DNA of 64,000 bases. Source: Salinisphaera sp. T31B1 (GTDB lineage: Bacteria; Pseudomonadota; Gammaproteobacteria; Nevskiales; Salinisphaeraceae). Positions 17,188 through 27,308 of this stretch are shown piece by piece. The stretch lies in assembly GCF_040361275.1 (NCBI RefSeq), contig NZ_APNH01000005.1, forward strand, positions 1-64,000, read 5' to 3'. The translations under genes and the position numbers were made by a program. The notes below the pieces were generated by a model, which was not told the origin of the DNA, did no database searches, and was given only the letters and a program-made list of their open reading frames with translations. Position 1 is the stretch's first letter. Each line of letters starts with the position of its first letter.

Positions 17188-17519
17188 GAATCTCCTCGGT
17201 TTCGCTTGACGGGTCATTGCCGGGTATCGAGCGTCATAGCGCGCTCTCGGTCCATGGGACACCGGCGACCGACTGTATACCGTAGCCGAACGGCCTCGGC
17301 AATGCGGTGCGCAAACCCCGACGCCCGGGTTTGTTCGCACTCACGCCCGTGACAGGGCGTACATCGAGGTCCACCGGGCGATCCGGTGCACGACGCCCGC
17401 GTCGGCGTGTGCGACCTATGTCGCATACGCTGGGACGACGCGACGGGTCGTGTCGCGCAACCCCCCGCGCCGGCGCGCCAACCGTGCTCTGACGGTTGTC
17501 CAGCGCGCTTGCCACGGCA

Positions 17520-17531
17520 CGGTTCGAACCG
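17520..17531. promoter_or_regulatory. Perfect palindrome CGGTTCGAACCG
   Basis: A 12-bp perfect palindrome in the divergent region. It resembles a tRNA T-loop sequence, but no tRNA fold surrounds it. It could be an operator; there is no other support. Confidence 0.25.
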
Positions 17532-17638
17532 GACGAGTAATGGCCGCAGCCGTTGGGCCGGCAGCGATCGACGCGCAGGACCCGCACATCACAGCTTGCC
17601 TGCGGCGCGCGTGACCGGCGCCGAAACGTTGATAAATC

Positions 17639-17650
17639 GAACGTTCGTTC
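17639..17650. promoter_or_regulatory. GAACG-NN-CGTTC palindrome upstream of ACAD10/11-like module
   Basis: GAACGTTCGTTC, inverted repeats GAACG/CGTTC separated by two bases. The same arrangement (GAACG-CG-CGTTC) occurs upstream of the bifunctional beta-oxidation gene at 23940-23951. Short tight palindromes of this kind are typical of TetR-family operators that sense acyl-CoAs. It lies about 150 bases before the acyl-CoA dehydrogenase start. Confidence 0.45.
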
Positions 17651-17801
17651 GGCAGCCGCTGTGGAACTGCATTTCGAAAATTGACGGTCCTAGGAAGCTG
17701 TGTCAGGTTCATCGCCACAGCGGATGGACCGCCCGAGCCGCGAACCACACGGCCGTCTCGTCCTTCGCTCGCCGAGCCCCGTTTACAACGAAGGAGATCC
17801 C

Positions 17802-19019
17802 ATGCAGGCGCTATCCGATCGTGCCCAGGAACTGCGCGCCCAGCTGCTCGCATTCATGGATGCCCATGTATATCCCGCCGAAGCGGAATATGCCCGTCAG
17901 CAGGCCGAGTCGTCCGATCGATGGACGCCGCCGGCGATTCTCGACGAGCTCAAGGCCAAGGCCAAGGCGCAGGGGTTGTGGAACCTGTTCCTGCCGGAGA
18001 GCGAGTACGGTGCCGGGCTGTCGAATCACGACTATGCCCAGCTTTGCGAGATCATGGGCCGCTCCTCGATTGCGCCGATCGTGTTCAATTGCAGCGCGCC
18101 GGATACCGGCAACATGGAAGTGCTCACCCGCTACGGTAGTCGGGAGCAGCAGCGGCAGTGGCTCCAGCCGCTGCTCGACGGCGAGATCCGGTCCTGCTTT
18201 TCGATGACCGAACCCGACGTGGCCTCATCGGATGCCACCAATATCCGGACCGAGATCAAGCGCGACGGGGACGAATACGTCATCAACGGGCGCAAGTGGT
18301 GGTCGTCGGGTGCCATGGCCAGTAATTGCAAGATCGCCATCGTCATGGGCAAGACCGATCCGTCCGCGGCCAAGCACCAGCAGCAGTCGATGATTCTGGT
18401 GCCCTTAGACACGCCCGGCGTGGAGATCGAACGCGCGCTGCATGTGTTCGGCTACGATCATGCGCCCAAGGGCCATGCCGAGATCCACTACAACAATGTG
18501 CGCGTGCCCGCAGCCAACCTGATCCTCGGGGAAGGGCGCGGCTTCGAGATCGCTCAGGGCCGACTCGGACCGGGCCGGATTCATCACTGCATGCGTACGA
18601 TCGGCCTGGCCGAGCGTGCACTCGAGGCGATGTGTGCACGCGCCGACGAGCGCGAGGCCTTCGGCCGCAAGCTCTCCGAGTTCGACTCCATCCGCAAGGA
18701 TATTGCGCGTTCGCGTATCGAAATCGATCAGGCACGGCTGATGACCCTCAAGGCCGCCCGCATGATGGACGAGGTCGGCAATAAACAGGCACGCCAGGAA
18801 ATCGCGATGATCAAGGTCATCGCCCCCGAGATGGCGCTGCGGGTCATCGACCGAGCCATTCAGGTCCACGGCGCGATGGGCGTCTGTCAGGACAGCTTCC
18901 TGGCCTCGGCCTGGGCGGGCGTACGAACGCTGCGTCTAGCCGACGGGCCTGACGAGGTGCACCTGGACACCATCGCCAAGCTGGAGATGCGCCGTCAGCG
19001 CAACGAACGCGGCGAGTAG
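17802..19019 (+). CDS. Acyl-CoA dehydrogenase, ACAD10/11-type
   Basis: A 405-residue FAD-dependent acyl-CoA dehydrogenase. It has the FAD/substrate motif [17 protein letters not shown] near residues 130-146 and C-terminal [10 protein letters not shown]. In this subfamily Asp replaces the Glu found at that place in MCAD-like enzymes (YEGT); the same feature occurs in ACAD10/11 and LvaC-like proteins. ACAD11-type enzymes act on 4-phosphohydroxyacyl-CoA made by a partner kinase domain. Here the partner is a separate kinase-like gene at 19916-20998, with an SDR between. The start follows AAGGAG by five to six bases. Confidence 0.88.
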   Translation: MQALSDRAQELRAQLLAFMDAHVYPAEAEYARQQAESSDRWTPPAILDELKAKAKAQGLWNLFLPESEYGAGLSNHDYAQLCEIMGRSSIAPIVFNCSAPDTGNMEVLTRYGSREQQRQWLQPLLDGEIRSCFSMTEPDVASSDATNIRTEIKRDGDEYVINGRKWWSSGAMASNCKIAIVMGKTDPSAAKHQQQSMILVPLDTPGVEIERALHVFGYDHAPKGHAEIHYNNVRVPAANLILGEGRGFEIAQGRLGPGRIHHCMRTIGLAERALEAMCARADEREAFGRKLSEFDSIRKDIARSRIEIDQARLMTLKAARMMDEVGNKQARQEIAMIKVIAPEMALRVIDRAIQVHGAMGVCQDSFLASAWAGVRTLRLADGPDEVHLDTIAKLEMRRQRNERGE

Positions 19020-19059
19020 CGCTCCGATTGCGGCCGGCAGCCAGCAGGCCCCGTACTTG

Positions 19060-19086
19060 GCGCCACCCCGGCTTTCGGGGCGGCGC
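19060..19086. other. Strong intercistronic hairpin
   Basis: GCGCC-A-CCCCG, loop GCTTT, CGGGG-C-GGCGC: ten base pairs with one internal mismatch and no T-run. It lies between the acyl-CoA dehydrogenase and SDR genes. It is more likely an mRNA stability or processing element than a full terminator. Confidence 0.45.
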
Positions 19087-19148
19087 GCATTCGACAACAC
19101 CTACCCCGCGTCGTGCCCAGCGTGCGCCGCGGGTAACAGGAGACAATC

Positions 19149-19913
19149 ATGGCGAATCTGTTCGACCTGACCGGCAAGGTCGCGGTCATCACCGGCTCCA
19201 GCCGCGGTATCGGCCGGGCGATCGCCCATCAGATGGCCGCACATGGCGCCAAGATCGTGGTGTCCAGCCGCAAGCAGGACGCCTGCGAAACGGTGGCTGA
19301 CGAGCTCAGGAAGAGCGGCGCCGATGCGATCGCCATCGCCTGCCATGTCGGCAAGAAAGCCGACCTGCAGAATTTGGTGGACAGCGCGACCGAGCATTAT
19401 GGGCGTATCGATATCCTGGTCTGCAACGCGGCGACCAACCCGGTCTACGGACCGCTGTCGGAAATGCCCGACGAGGCGTGGGACAAGATTCTGGAGACCA
19501 ACGTCCGCGGCACCTTCTGGCTGTGCAACATGGTGCTGCCCGGCATGGCGGCTAACGGCGGCGGCAACGTGGTCGTGCTGTCGTCGATCGCCGGTATTCG
19601 CGGCAATCCGGTCATCGGCACCTACGGCGTATCCAAGGCGGCCGAAGCCGCACTGGCACGCAATCTGGCCGTCGAGTGGGGGCCGAAGAACATTCGCGTG
19701 AACGCCATCGCGCCCGGTCTGGTACGCACCGACTTCGCCAAGGCGCTGGTGGACGATCCCGAACGGCTGGCGCAGGCCGAGCAGCGAACCCCGGTGCGCC
19801 GGATCGGCGAGCCGGACGACATTGCCGGCGTGGCGGTGTTTCTGGCCAGTCAGGCGGGCGCGTATGTCACGGGTCAAACCCTGGTCGCCGACGGCGGCGA
19901 AACCATCTGCTGA
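19149..19913 (+). CDS. SDR family oxidoreductase of the ACAD10/11-like module
   Basis: A 254-residue classical SDR. TGSSRGIG is at residues 15-22 and the catalytic Ser145/146, Tyr159 and Lys163 are present. The usual NNAG is CNAAT here (92-96), as in DHRS4/FabG-like carbonyl reductases. Sandwiched between an ACAD10/11-type dehydrogenase and a kinase-like protein, it parallels LvaD of the Pseudomonas levulinate pathway and could oxidise or reduce a 3- or 4-hydroxyacyl-CoA. The stop codon is two bases from the next start, so translation is coupled. AACAGGAG just upstream serves as ribosome binding site. Confidence 0.87.
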   Translation: MANLFDLTGKVAVITGSSRGIGRAIAHQMAAHGAKIVVSSRKQDACETVADELRKSGADAIAIACHVGKKADLQNLVDSATEHYGRIDILVCNAATNPVYGPLSEMPDEAWDKILETNVRGTFWLCNMVLPGMAANGGGNVVVLSSIAGIRGNPVIGTYGVSKAAEAALARNLAVEWGPKNIRVNAIAPGLVRTDFAKALVDDPERLAQAEQRTPVRRIGEPDDIAGVAVFLASQAGAYVTGQTLVADGGETIC

Positions 19914-19915
19914 TC

Positions 19916-20998
19916 ATGGCTGACGTCAGTTACAGCGGCGCACCGGAGATCGTGGATATCCGGTCTGCGCATCGTATCGATCTCGACGCCCTGGCCGCCC
20001 ATCTGGCACGCCACGACCTGCTCGACGGCACGTTGAGCGTGCGTCAGTTCCAGGGCGGTCAGTCGAACCCGACCTACTTCTTGGAGACAGGCACCGGCGA
20101 GCGTCAGCGGCGCTACGTATTGCGCAAGCAGCCACCCGGCGAAATCCTGCCCTCGGCGCACCGCATCGATCGCGAATACAGGGTCATGTCCGCTCTGGCC
20201 AACGCCCCGGATGTGCCGGTGCCGACCATGCGGCTGTACTGCGACGACGCCGACGTCATCGGCACGCCGTTCTATGTGATGGACTACGTGGCCGGGCGGG
20301 TGTTCAGCGCGCCGGCCCTGCCGGCGCTGGCCGCGTCCGATCGACGGCGCGTGTATCACGCGCTGGTCGATACGATGGCCGCACTGCATGCTGTCGACGT
20401 GGAAGCGGCGGGGCTGACGACCTTCGGTCGGCCGAACGGCTATGTCGAACGCCAGATCGAGCGTTGGCGTAGCCAGTACGAGGCTTCCGCTCAGGCGACC
20501 GATCCGGCCATGGATCAGCTTGGGCAATGGCTGGGCGATCATATTCCGGCCGACACGCGGCCCGCGATCGCGCACGGCGATTTTCGTATCGGCAATCTGC
20601 TTCTGGCCCCCGACCTGTCCAACGTGGCCGCAATTCTGGACTGGGAGCTGGCCACCATCGGTCATCCGATCGCAGATCTGGCCTATGCGTGCATGCCGTA
20701 TTATCTGCCGCACGGCGTGGCCGGCGTGAAGGGCATTGACGGGCTGGATCTGGCTGCGCACGGCATTCCAGACGAAGCCTCTCAGCTGTCCCGCTATTGT
20801 CAGCAACGCGGTATTCCAGCCATCGACGACTGGCCGGTATTCGTCGCGTTCGCCCTGTATCGGACCGCCGCGATCCTGCAGGGGGTGTATGCGCGCGCGT
20901 TGCAGGGCAATGCCAGCAACGCCGATGCGCTACAGGTCGGCGAGCGCGCCGGCCTGATCGCCGAGCGTGGCTGGGCCGTGGCGCAACGCTTCGATTGA
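19916..20998 (+). CDS. APH-family phosphotransferase, ACAD10/11 kinase-domain type
   Basis: A 360-residue protein of the aminoglycoside phosphotransferase / choline kinase fold. The catalytic loop reads IAHGDFRIGNLLL near residues 219-231, followed by the metal-binding ILDWELATIGHP. The N-terminal SVRQFQGGQSNPTYFL is the family nucleotide-binding region as seen in the ACAD10/11 N-terminal domain and in LvaA. It probably phosphorylates the hydroxyl of a 4-hydroxyacyl-CoA rather than an antibiotic. It starts two bases after the SDR stop. The substrate is inferred from gene order only. Confidence 0.85.
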   Translation: MADVSYSGAPEIVDIRSAHRIDLDALAAHLARHDLLDGTLSVRQFQGGQSNPTYFLETGTGERQRRYVLRKQPPGEILPSAHRIDREYRVMSALANAPDVPVPTMRLYCDDADVIGTPFYVMDYVAGRVFSAPALPALAASDRRRVYHALVDTMAALHAVDVEAAGLTTFGRPNGYVERQIERWRSQYEASAQATDPAMDQLGQWLGDHIPADTRPAIAHGDFRIGNLLLAPDLSNVAAILDWELATIGHPIADLAYACMPYYLPHGVAGVKGIDGLDLAAHGIPDEASQLSRYCQQRGIPAIDDWPVFVAFALYRTAAILQGVYARALQGNASNADALQVGERAGLIAERGWAVAQRFD

Positions 20999-21197
20999 AC
21001 ATGCCGCGCCAGAGCCGGGCCGGTATCGGCTCGGGTGGCGCTCAAGCACTGACCTGTGCGTGTGTGCCCGGGGCTGGTTCCAGTTGTCGGGCATACCGCC
21101 TGTCTTATGCTGAGGCCTGATATGGAACACCATTGTCTAACCCTGGCCCGCAACCGCCGGGCCTAACGGCGGCCGACGCCGTGAGCCGGAGTATTGA

Positions 21198-22010
21198 ATG
21201 GAACGTCTGAAACGTGTGCTGGTAACCAACGACGACGGCATCGATGCGCCGGGGTTGAAGATCGCCGAGGCGATCGCGGCCGAGCTGGCCGATGACGTCG
21301 TCACGATCGCCCCGCTGGGCGACCAGAGCGGCGTGGGCCAAGGTATTTCGATGCATAACCCGCTGCGGCTGAGTCGCTACGGCGACAACCGCTATGCCGT
21401 GACCGGTACGCCGGCGGACTGCGTGATGTACGCAATGGCCGAGTTTTTCACCGACACGCCGCCGGATCTTGTGCTCTCGGGCGTCAACTGGGGGGCCAAC
21501 CTGTCCGACTCGGTCATGTACTCGGGCACGGTGGGCGCGGTGCTGGCCGCCAATCATCTGGGCCTGGATGCCATCGCTCTGAGCCAGGCGTTTCATCGCC
21601 GGGACGCGGTGGATTTCAGCGTGACCTCGGCGTATGCGGCCAATGCGATCGAGTGGCTCTGGGCGGAGCGAACGCGGTTCGGCTGTTGCTGGAACATCAA
21701 TTTCCCGATGATCGAGCCCGAGGCGGTGGCCGGGCTGAGATTCACCCGACAGGTCGGCGGGTCGATCCGCGCCCCGCATCTTATCGAAGGCGCGGACGGA
21801 CGCGGGCTGGCCTATCACTGGCTGAGTTTCCAGCGCGATACCGGCGCGGTGGTGGATGTCGACGCCGATGTGGTGGCGCTACGCGACGGGTTCGTCTCGG
21901 CCATGCCGCTTCATGGCACCCGCTGCAACGAAGCGATGCTGTCCGAACTGGCCGGCGCCGAGCCGATGACGCTGAACACGGGCAAGCGCGCTCAAGGGGC
22001 GACCGGGTAA
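21198..22010 (+). CDS. surE: 5'/3'-nucleotidase SurE
   Basis: A 270-residue SurE-family metallophosphatase. LVTNDDGIDAPG is at residues 8-19 with metal ligands Asp12 and Asp13; Ser44 and Asn97 (LSGVNWGAN) complete the site, and DSVMYSGTVGA follows. It dephosphorylates nucleoside 5'- and 3'-monophosphates and short polyphosphate. In many gammaproteobacteria surE sits with pcm and nlpD-rpoS; here it stands alone between acyl-CoA genes, so it may be a second copy or have a specialised substrate. GGAG is six bases before the ATG. Confidence 0.9.
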   Translation: MERLKRVLVTNDDGIDAPGLKIAEAIAAELADDVVTIAPLGDQSGVGQGISMHNPLRLSRYGDNRYAVTGTPADCVMYAMAEFFTDTPPDLVLSGVNWGANLSDSVMYSGTVGAVLAANHLGLDAIALSQAFHRRDAVDFSVTSAYAANAIEWLWAERTRFGCCWNINFPMIEPEAVAGLRFTRQVGGSIRAPHLIEGADGRGLAYHWLSFQRDTGAVVDVDADVVALRDGFVSAMPLHGTRCNEAMLSELAGAEPMTLNTGKRAQGATG

Positions 22011-22015
22011 TTTTC

Positions 22016-22028
22016 GAAACGGCGTTTC
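22016..22028 (+). promoter_or_regulatory. PsrA-like operator GAAAC-GGC-GTTTC upstream of acyl-CoA ligase
   Basis: A perfect five-base inverted repeat with a three-base spacer, beginning six bases after the surE stop. A TTGACG hexamer starts eight bases downstream as a possible -35, though the -10 is weak. It fits the described PsrA operator pattern AAAC-N2-4-GTTT and is 145 bases before the ligase start. Confidence 0.55.
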
Positions 22029-22173
22029 AGGAAATTTTGACGGCCTGCAGACTTGCTGCCAGAGTTTGAGGCCATCGAATGTATCGGCTACAGATCGTGG
22101 GCAACAGGCACACCACAACGCGACGCCCGATACGAGCGAGCCGCCATTGACCTGATTCGAGGAGATCGTTGCC

Positions 22174-23850
22174 ATGTTCGACCGGCATCATGCCGTCTGG
22201 CCTGAAGGCCTGCCCCATCATCTGGGCCTGCCGCAGACCAGCCTCTATAGCAATCTTGCCATCTCAGCGCTGCGCTATCCCGAGCGGCCGGCCATCATCT
22301 ATTACGACACGCCGTTGAGCTATCGCCAGCTCGACGCCGAGGTTCAGGCGTTGGCGGGTTATCTCCAGCAGCGCGGCGTGGCCGCCGGCGATCGGGTGCT
22401 GCTGTTCATGCAGAACGCACCGCAGTTCGTGATCGGCTACTACGCAATACTGCGTGCCAACGCCGTGGTGGTCCCGGTCAACCCGATGAACCGCAGCGTC
22501 GAGCTCGAGCACTATGCCGAGGATACCGACGCCACCCTGTGTCTGTGCGGCCAGGAACGTTTCGAAGCGGTGGCGCCGCTGCTCGAATCCGGCCGGCTGG
22601 CGCATGCCGTGGTGGCCACCTACGGTGATTACGTCTCCGGCGAGACCGATCTGGATCTGCCGGCCGAGGTCGCGGCCACCGCCACGCCGATCGATGCCGG
22701 CAACGCCATCCACTGGTCGGCGGCGATCGCGGCCGGGCACGTACCGGGCGAGCTGACCGTCGGACCCGATGATCTGGCGGTGCTGCCCTACAGTTCCGGT
22801 ACCACCGGTGCGCCGAAGGGCTGCATGCACACGCATGGCACGGTCATGGCCACCGCGGTGCAAAGTGTCTACTGGAGCCGTAGCACCTCGGAAGGCAAGT
22901 CGCTGGCCACGTTGCCGTACTTTCATGTCACCGGCATGCAGAACGGCATGAACGCGCCGATCTTCATCGGCTCGACAGTGGTTCTGATGACGCGCTGGGA
23001 ACGGCGCACGGCTGCGACGTTGATCGAGCGTTATCGAATCACCCGCTGGACCAATATCGTGACCATGGCCATCGACATGCTCGCCGATCCGGAGATCGAG
23101 CGCTTCGACCTGTCGAGCCTGGAGAACATCGGCGGTGGGGGCGCGGCCATGCCCGAGGCCGTCTCGGAGAAGCTCTTCAAGCTGACGGGCCTGCGCTATA
23201 TCGAGGGCTACGGGTTGTCGGAGACCATCGCCGGGACGCATATCAACCCGTTCGACGGGCCCAAGCCACAGTGTCTGGGCATTCCCGTGTTCGATGTGGA
23301 TTCACGCATTATCGATACCGAGACGCTGGCGGAATTGGGTCCGAATCAGGTCGGCGAGATCGTTACCCGCGGGCCCCAGGTGTTCATTGGCTACTGGCGC
23401 CGGCCCGAGGCAACCGAGGCCGCCTTCATCGATATCGACGGGCACCCGTTCTTCCGGACCGGTGATATCGGCTACTACGACGAGCAGGGATATTTCTTTC
23501 TTGTCGATCGGGTCAAGCGCATGATCAATGCCTCGGGCTATAAGGTATGGCCAGCCGAGGTGGAAAGCCTGATGTATCGACACCCGGATATCCGCGAAGC
23601 CTGCATCATTTCTACGCCGCACGCGCGCCGCGGTGAGAGCGTCAAGGCCTGTGTGGTACTCGTCGACGAGGCCGTGGGGCGGGTCGACGGCGCGGATATC
23701 CGCCAGTGGTGTCGCGACAACATGGCAGCCTACAAGGTCCCGCAGGTCGTCGAGATCTGCCAAGCGCTGCCCCGTTCGCCGACCGGCAAGGTGATGTGGC
23801 GCGCTTTGCAGGAGGCCGAATGGCCCGGCGACGACGCGGCCAATGGCTGA
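22174..23850 (+). CDS. Long/medium-chain acyl-CoA ligase (AMP-forming)
   Basis: A 558-residue adenylate-forming enzyme that activates a carboxylic acid to its CoA thioester. Motif A3 YSSGTTGAPKG is at residues 206-216, A5 EGYGLSET near 347-354, A7 FFRTGD and the C-terminal catalytic Lys539 in SPTGKV. The size and DRVKRMINASGYKVWP segment match fatty-acyl-CoA synthetases of the FadD3/AlkK-like group. A GAGGAG lies nine bases before the ATG. The gene is 137 bases ahead of the bifunctional beta-oxidation gene. Chain length is not predictable. Confidence 0.9.
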   Translation: MFDRHHAVWPEGLPHHLGLPQTSLYSNLAISALRYPERPAIIYYDTPLSYRQLDAEVQALAGYLQQRGVAAGDRVLLFMQNAPQFVIGYYAILRANAVVVPVNPMNRSVELEHYAEDTDATLCLCGQERFEAVAPLLESGRLAHAVVATYGDYVSGETDLDLPAEVAATATPIDAGNAIHWSAAIAAGHVPGELTVGPDDLAVLPYSSGTTGAPKGCMHTHGTVMATAVQSVYWSRSTSEGKSLATLPYFHVTGMQNGMNAPIFIGSTVVLMTRWERRTAATLIERYRITRWTNIVTMAIDMLADPEIERFDLSSLENIGGGGAAMPEAVSEKLFKLTGLRYIEGYGLSETIAGTHINPFDGPKPQCLGIPVFDVDSRIIDTETLAELGPNQVGEIVTRGPQVFIGYWRRPEATEAAFIDIDGHPFFRTGDIGYYDEQGYFFLVDRVKRMINASGYKVWPAEVESLMYRHPDIREACIISTPHARRGESVKACVVLVDEAVGRVDGADIRQWCRDNMAAYKVPQVVEICQALPRSPTGKVMWRALQEAEWPGDDAANG

Positions 23851-23870
23851 TGCCGGGCAACGCCCAAAAC

Positions 23871-23883
23871 AAAACACCGTTTC
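23871..23883 (+). promoter_or_regulatory. PsrA-like operator AAAAC-ACC-GTTTC upstream of bifunctional beta-oxidation gene
   Basis: Inverted AAAC/GTTT with a three-base spacer, ending seven bases before a TTGATT (-35, 23891-23896) that is 17 bases from TTAGCT (-10, 23914-23919). The position just upstream of the -35 is similar to that at the acyl-CoA ligase. Confidence 0.55.
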
Positions 23884-23890
23884 ACAATAA

Positions 23891-23919
23891 TTGATTTCCG
23901 CCAGGCTTTTCGTTTAGCT
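23891..23919 (+). promoter_or_regulatory. Candidate promoter of the bifunctional beta-oxidation operon
   Basis: TTGATT and TTAGCT with a 17-base spacer, 69 bases before the start codon. It is bracketed by the AAAC-NNN-GTTT palindrome upstream and the GAACG-NN-CGTTC palindrome downstream. The -10 matches consensus only moderately. Confidence 0.4.
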
Positions 23920-23939
23920 TGGCATCCAGCCAAACTGCC

Positions 23940-23951
23940 GAACGCGCGTTC
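23940..23951. promoter_or_regulatory. GAACG-NN-CGTTC palindrome in leader of beta-oxidation operon
   Basis: GAACGCGCGTTC, part of the 14-bp perfect palindrome CGAACGCGCGTTCG (23939-23952). It lies about 20 bases after the predicted -10, where a repressor would block transcription. It is the same element as at 17639-17650. Confidence 0.45.
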
Positions 23952-23987
23952 GTTGCGCGCGGCGGCTGTCATCTACAAGGAGCCCTT

Positions 23988-26075
<2,088 letters not shown>

Positions 26076-26102
26076 GGCGTCGACACCGCGGAGACAGTAT
26101 CA

Positions 26103-27281
26103 ATGGAAATCGATTACAACGACGCCGAACGCGCTTTCCGTGATGAAGTGCGCGCTTTCCTGGCCGATAACCTGCCCTCGAGCATCTCCTATAAGGTCAA
26201 GCAGTCCGAGCGGCTGACGCCGGAAGAGACCGTACAGTGGCATAAGATTCTCGGTGAAAAAGGCTGGCTGGCCATGCACTGGCCGGTCGAATATGGCGGG
26301 CCGGGCTGGAGCCCGATCCAGAAGCATATCTTCGAGGAAGAATCGGCCGAGGCCGGCGCGCCCCGGCTGTTGCCATTCGGTATCAACATGGTCGCCCCGG
26401 TGATCATGAAGTTCGGCACCCAGGCCCAGAAGAACTATTACCTGCCCCGTATCCTCAAGATGGAGGACTGGTGGTGTCAGGGCTATTCCGAGCCGGGCGC
26501 CGGTTCGGACCTGGCCAGCCTGAAGACCCGGGCAGTGCGCGAGGGCGATCATTACATCGTCAACGGCCAGAAAACCTGGACGACCCTCGGCCAGCACGCG
26601 AACATGATGTTCAATCTCGTGCGTACCGATCCCAACGTCAAGAAGCAGGAGGGCATCTCTTTTCTGCTGATCGACATGAACACGCCCGGTGTGACCGTAC
26701 GCCCGCTGATCACCCTCGACGGCGAGCACGAGGTCAACGAAGTGTTCTTCGACGACGTCAAGGTGCCGGTCGACAACCTGGTCGGCGAAGAGAACAAGGG
26801 CTGGACCTGTGCGAAGTACCTGCTCACCTTCGAGCGTACCGGGATTGCAGGGGTGGGTATTTCCAAGGCCGCGCTGGCCGATCTCAAGGAGATCGCCCAT
26901 ACCCAGATCGTGCACGGCCGGCCGCTGATCGAGCAGCCGAGTTTCGCCGAGCGACTGGCGGATCTGGAAATCGAGCTGATGGCTGTCGAGATGACCAATC
27001 TGCGGACCGTCGCAGCTGCAGAAGCCGGCGGTGTGCCGGGCGCGGAGAGTTCGTTTCTCAAGATCATGGGTACGGAAGTCCGGCAGGCGATCTCCGATCT
27101 CTACCGCGAGGCTGCCGGGCCGCACGCGCTCGCCTTCCAGCCGCATGCGGAGGATCCGGTCGGGCCCGAGTTCGCAGCGCCTGCCGCACCGAGCTATTTC
27201 AATCTGCGCAAGCTCTCGATCTTCGGCGGATCTAACGAGATCCAGAAGAACATCATTTCCAAGGCCATTCTGGGCCTTTAA
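26103..27281 (+). CDS. Acyl-CoA dehydrogenase, large (PimC-like) subunit
   Basis: A 392-residue acyl-CoA dehydrogenase with FAD/substrate motif YSEPGAGSDLASL near residues 128-140. At the C-terminus SIFGGSNEIQ stands where MCAD has YEGT, so Gly375 occupies the catalytic Glu position; this is normal for PimC/FadE-type partners of heteromeric enzymes. It starts 27 bases after the bifunctional gene and is followed by a second, diverged acyl-CoA dehydrogenase. By analogy with pimeloyl-CoA dehydrogenase and mycobacterial FadE pairs, the two probably form a heterotetramer that feeds electrons to ETF. Confidence 0.9.
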   Translation: MEIDYNDAERAFRDEVRAFLADNLPSSISYKVKQSERLTPEETVQWHKILGEKGWLAMHWPVEYGGPGWSPIQKHIFEEESAEAGAPRLLPFGINMVAPVIMKFGTQAQKNYYLPRILKMEDWWCQGYSEPGAGSDLASLKTRAVREGDHYIVNGQKTWTTLGQHANMMFNLVRTDPNVKKQEGISFLLIDMNTPGVTVRPLITLDGEHEVNEVFFDDVKVPVDNLVGEENKGWTCAKYLLTFERTGIAGVGISKAALADLKEIAHTQIVHGRPLIEQPSFAERLADLEIELMAVEMTNLRTVAAAEAGGVPGAESSFLKIMGTEVRQAISDLYREAAGPHALAFQPHAEDPVGPEFAAPAAPSYFNLRKLSIFGGSNEIQKNIISKAILGL

Positions 27282-27308
27282 GCCCAGGCCTCGAACGAGA
27301 CAGACACC

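Larger units (their letters stand above)
17188..17801. other. Divergent intergenic region between TAXI and acyl-CoA dehydrogenase genes
   Basis: 614 bases with no recognisable gene. It contains a perfect 12-bp palindrome CGGTTCGAACCG at 17520-17531 and the GAACG-TT-CGTTC element at 17639-17650, and must hold promoters for both divergent genes. A minus-strand TATACA near 17274 is a possible -10 for the TAXI gene. Confidence 0.5.

Noticed and set aside
134-17280. Recurrent GTATACA near 139, 15015 and 17274 as a shared regulatory motif
   Set aside because: Each copy is better explained as an ordinary -10 hexamer, and flanking bases are not conserved beyond CGGTATACA.
17515-17535. GGTTCGAACC resembling a tRNA T-loop
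   Set aside because: It is simply a palindrome; no cloverleaf surrounds it.
19916-20998. Aminoglycoside resistance gene (APH fold)
   Set aside because: The sequence matches the ACAD10/11 kinase-domain group and sits in an acyl-CoA operon, so antibiotic resistance is unlikely.
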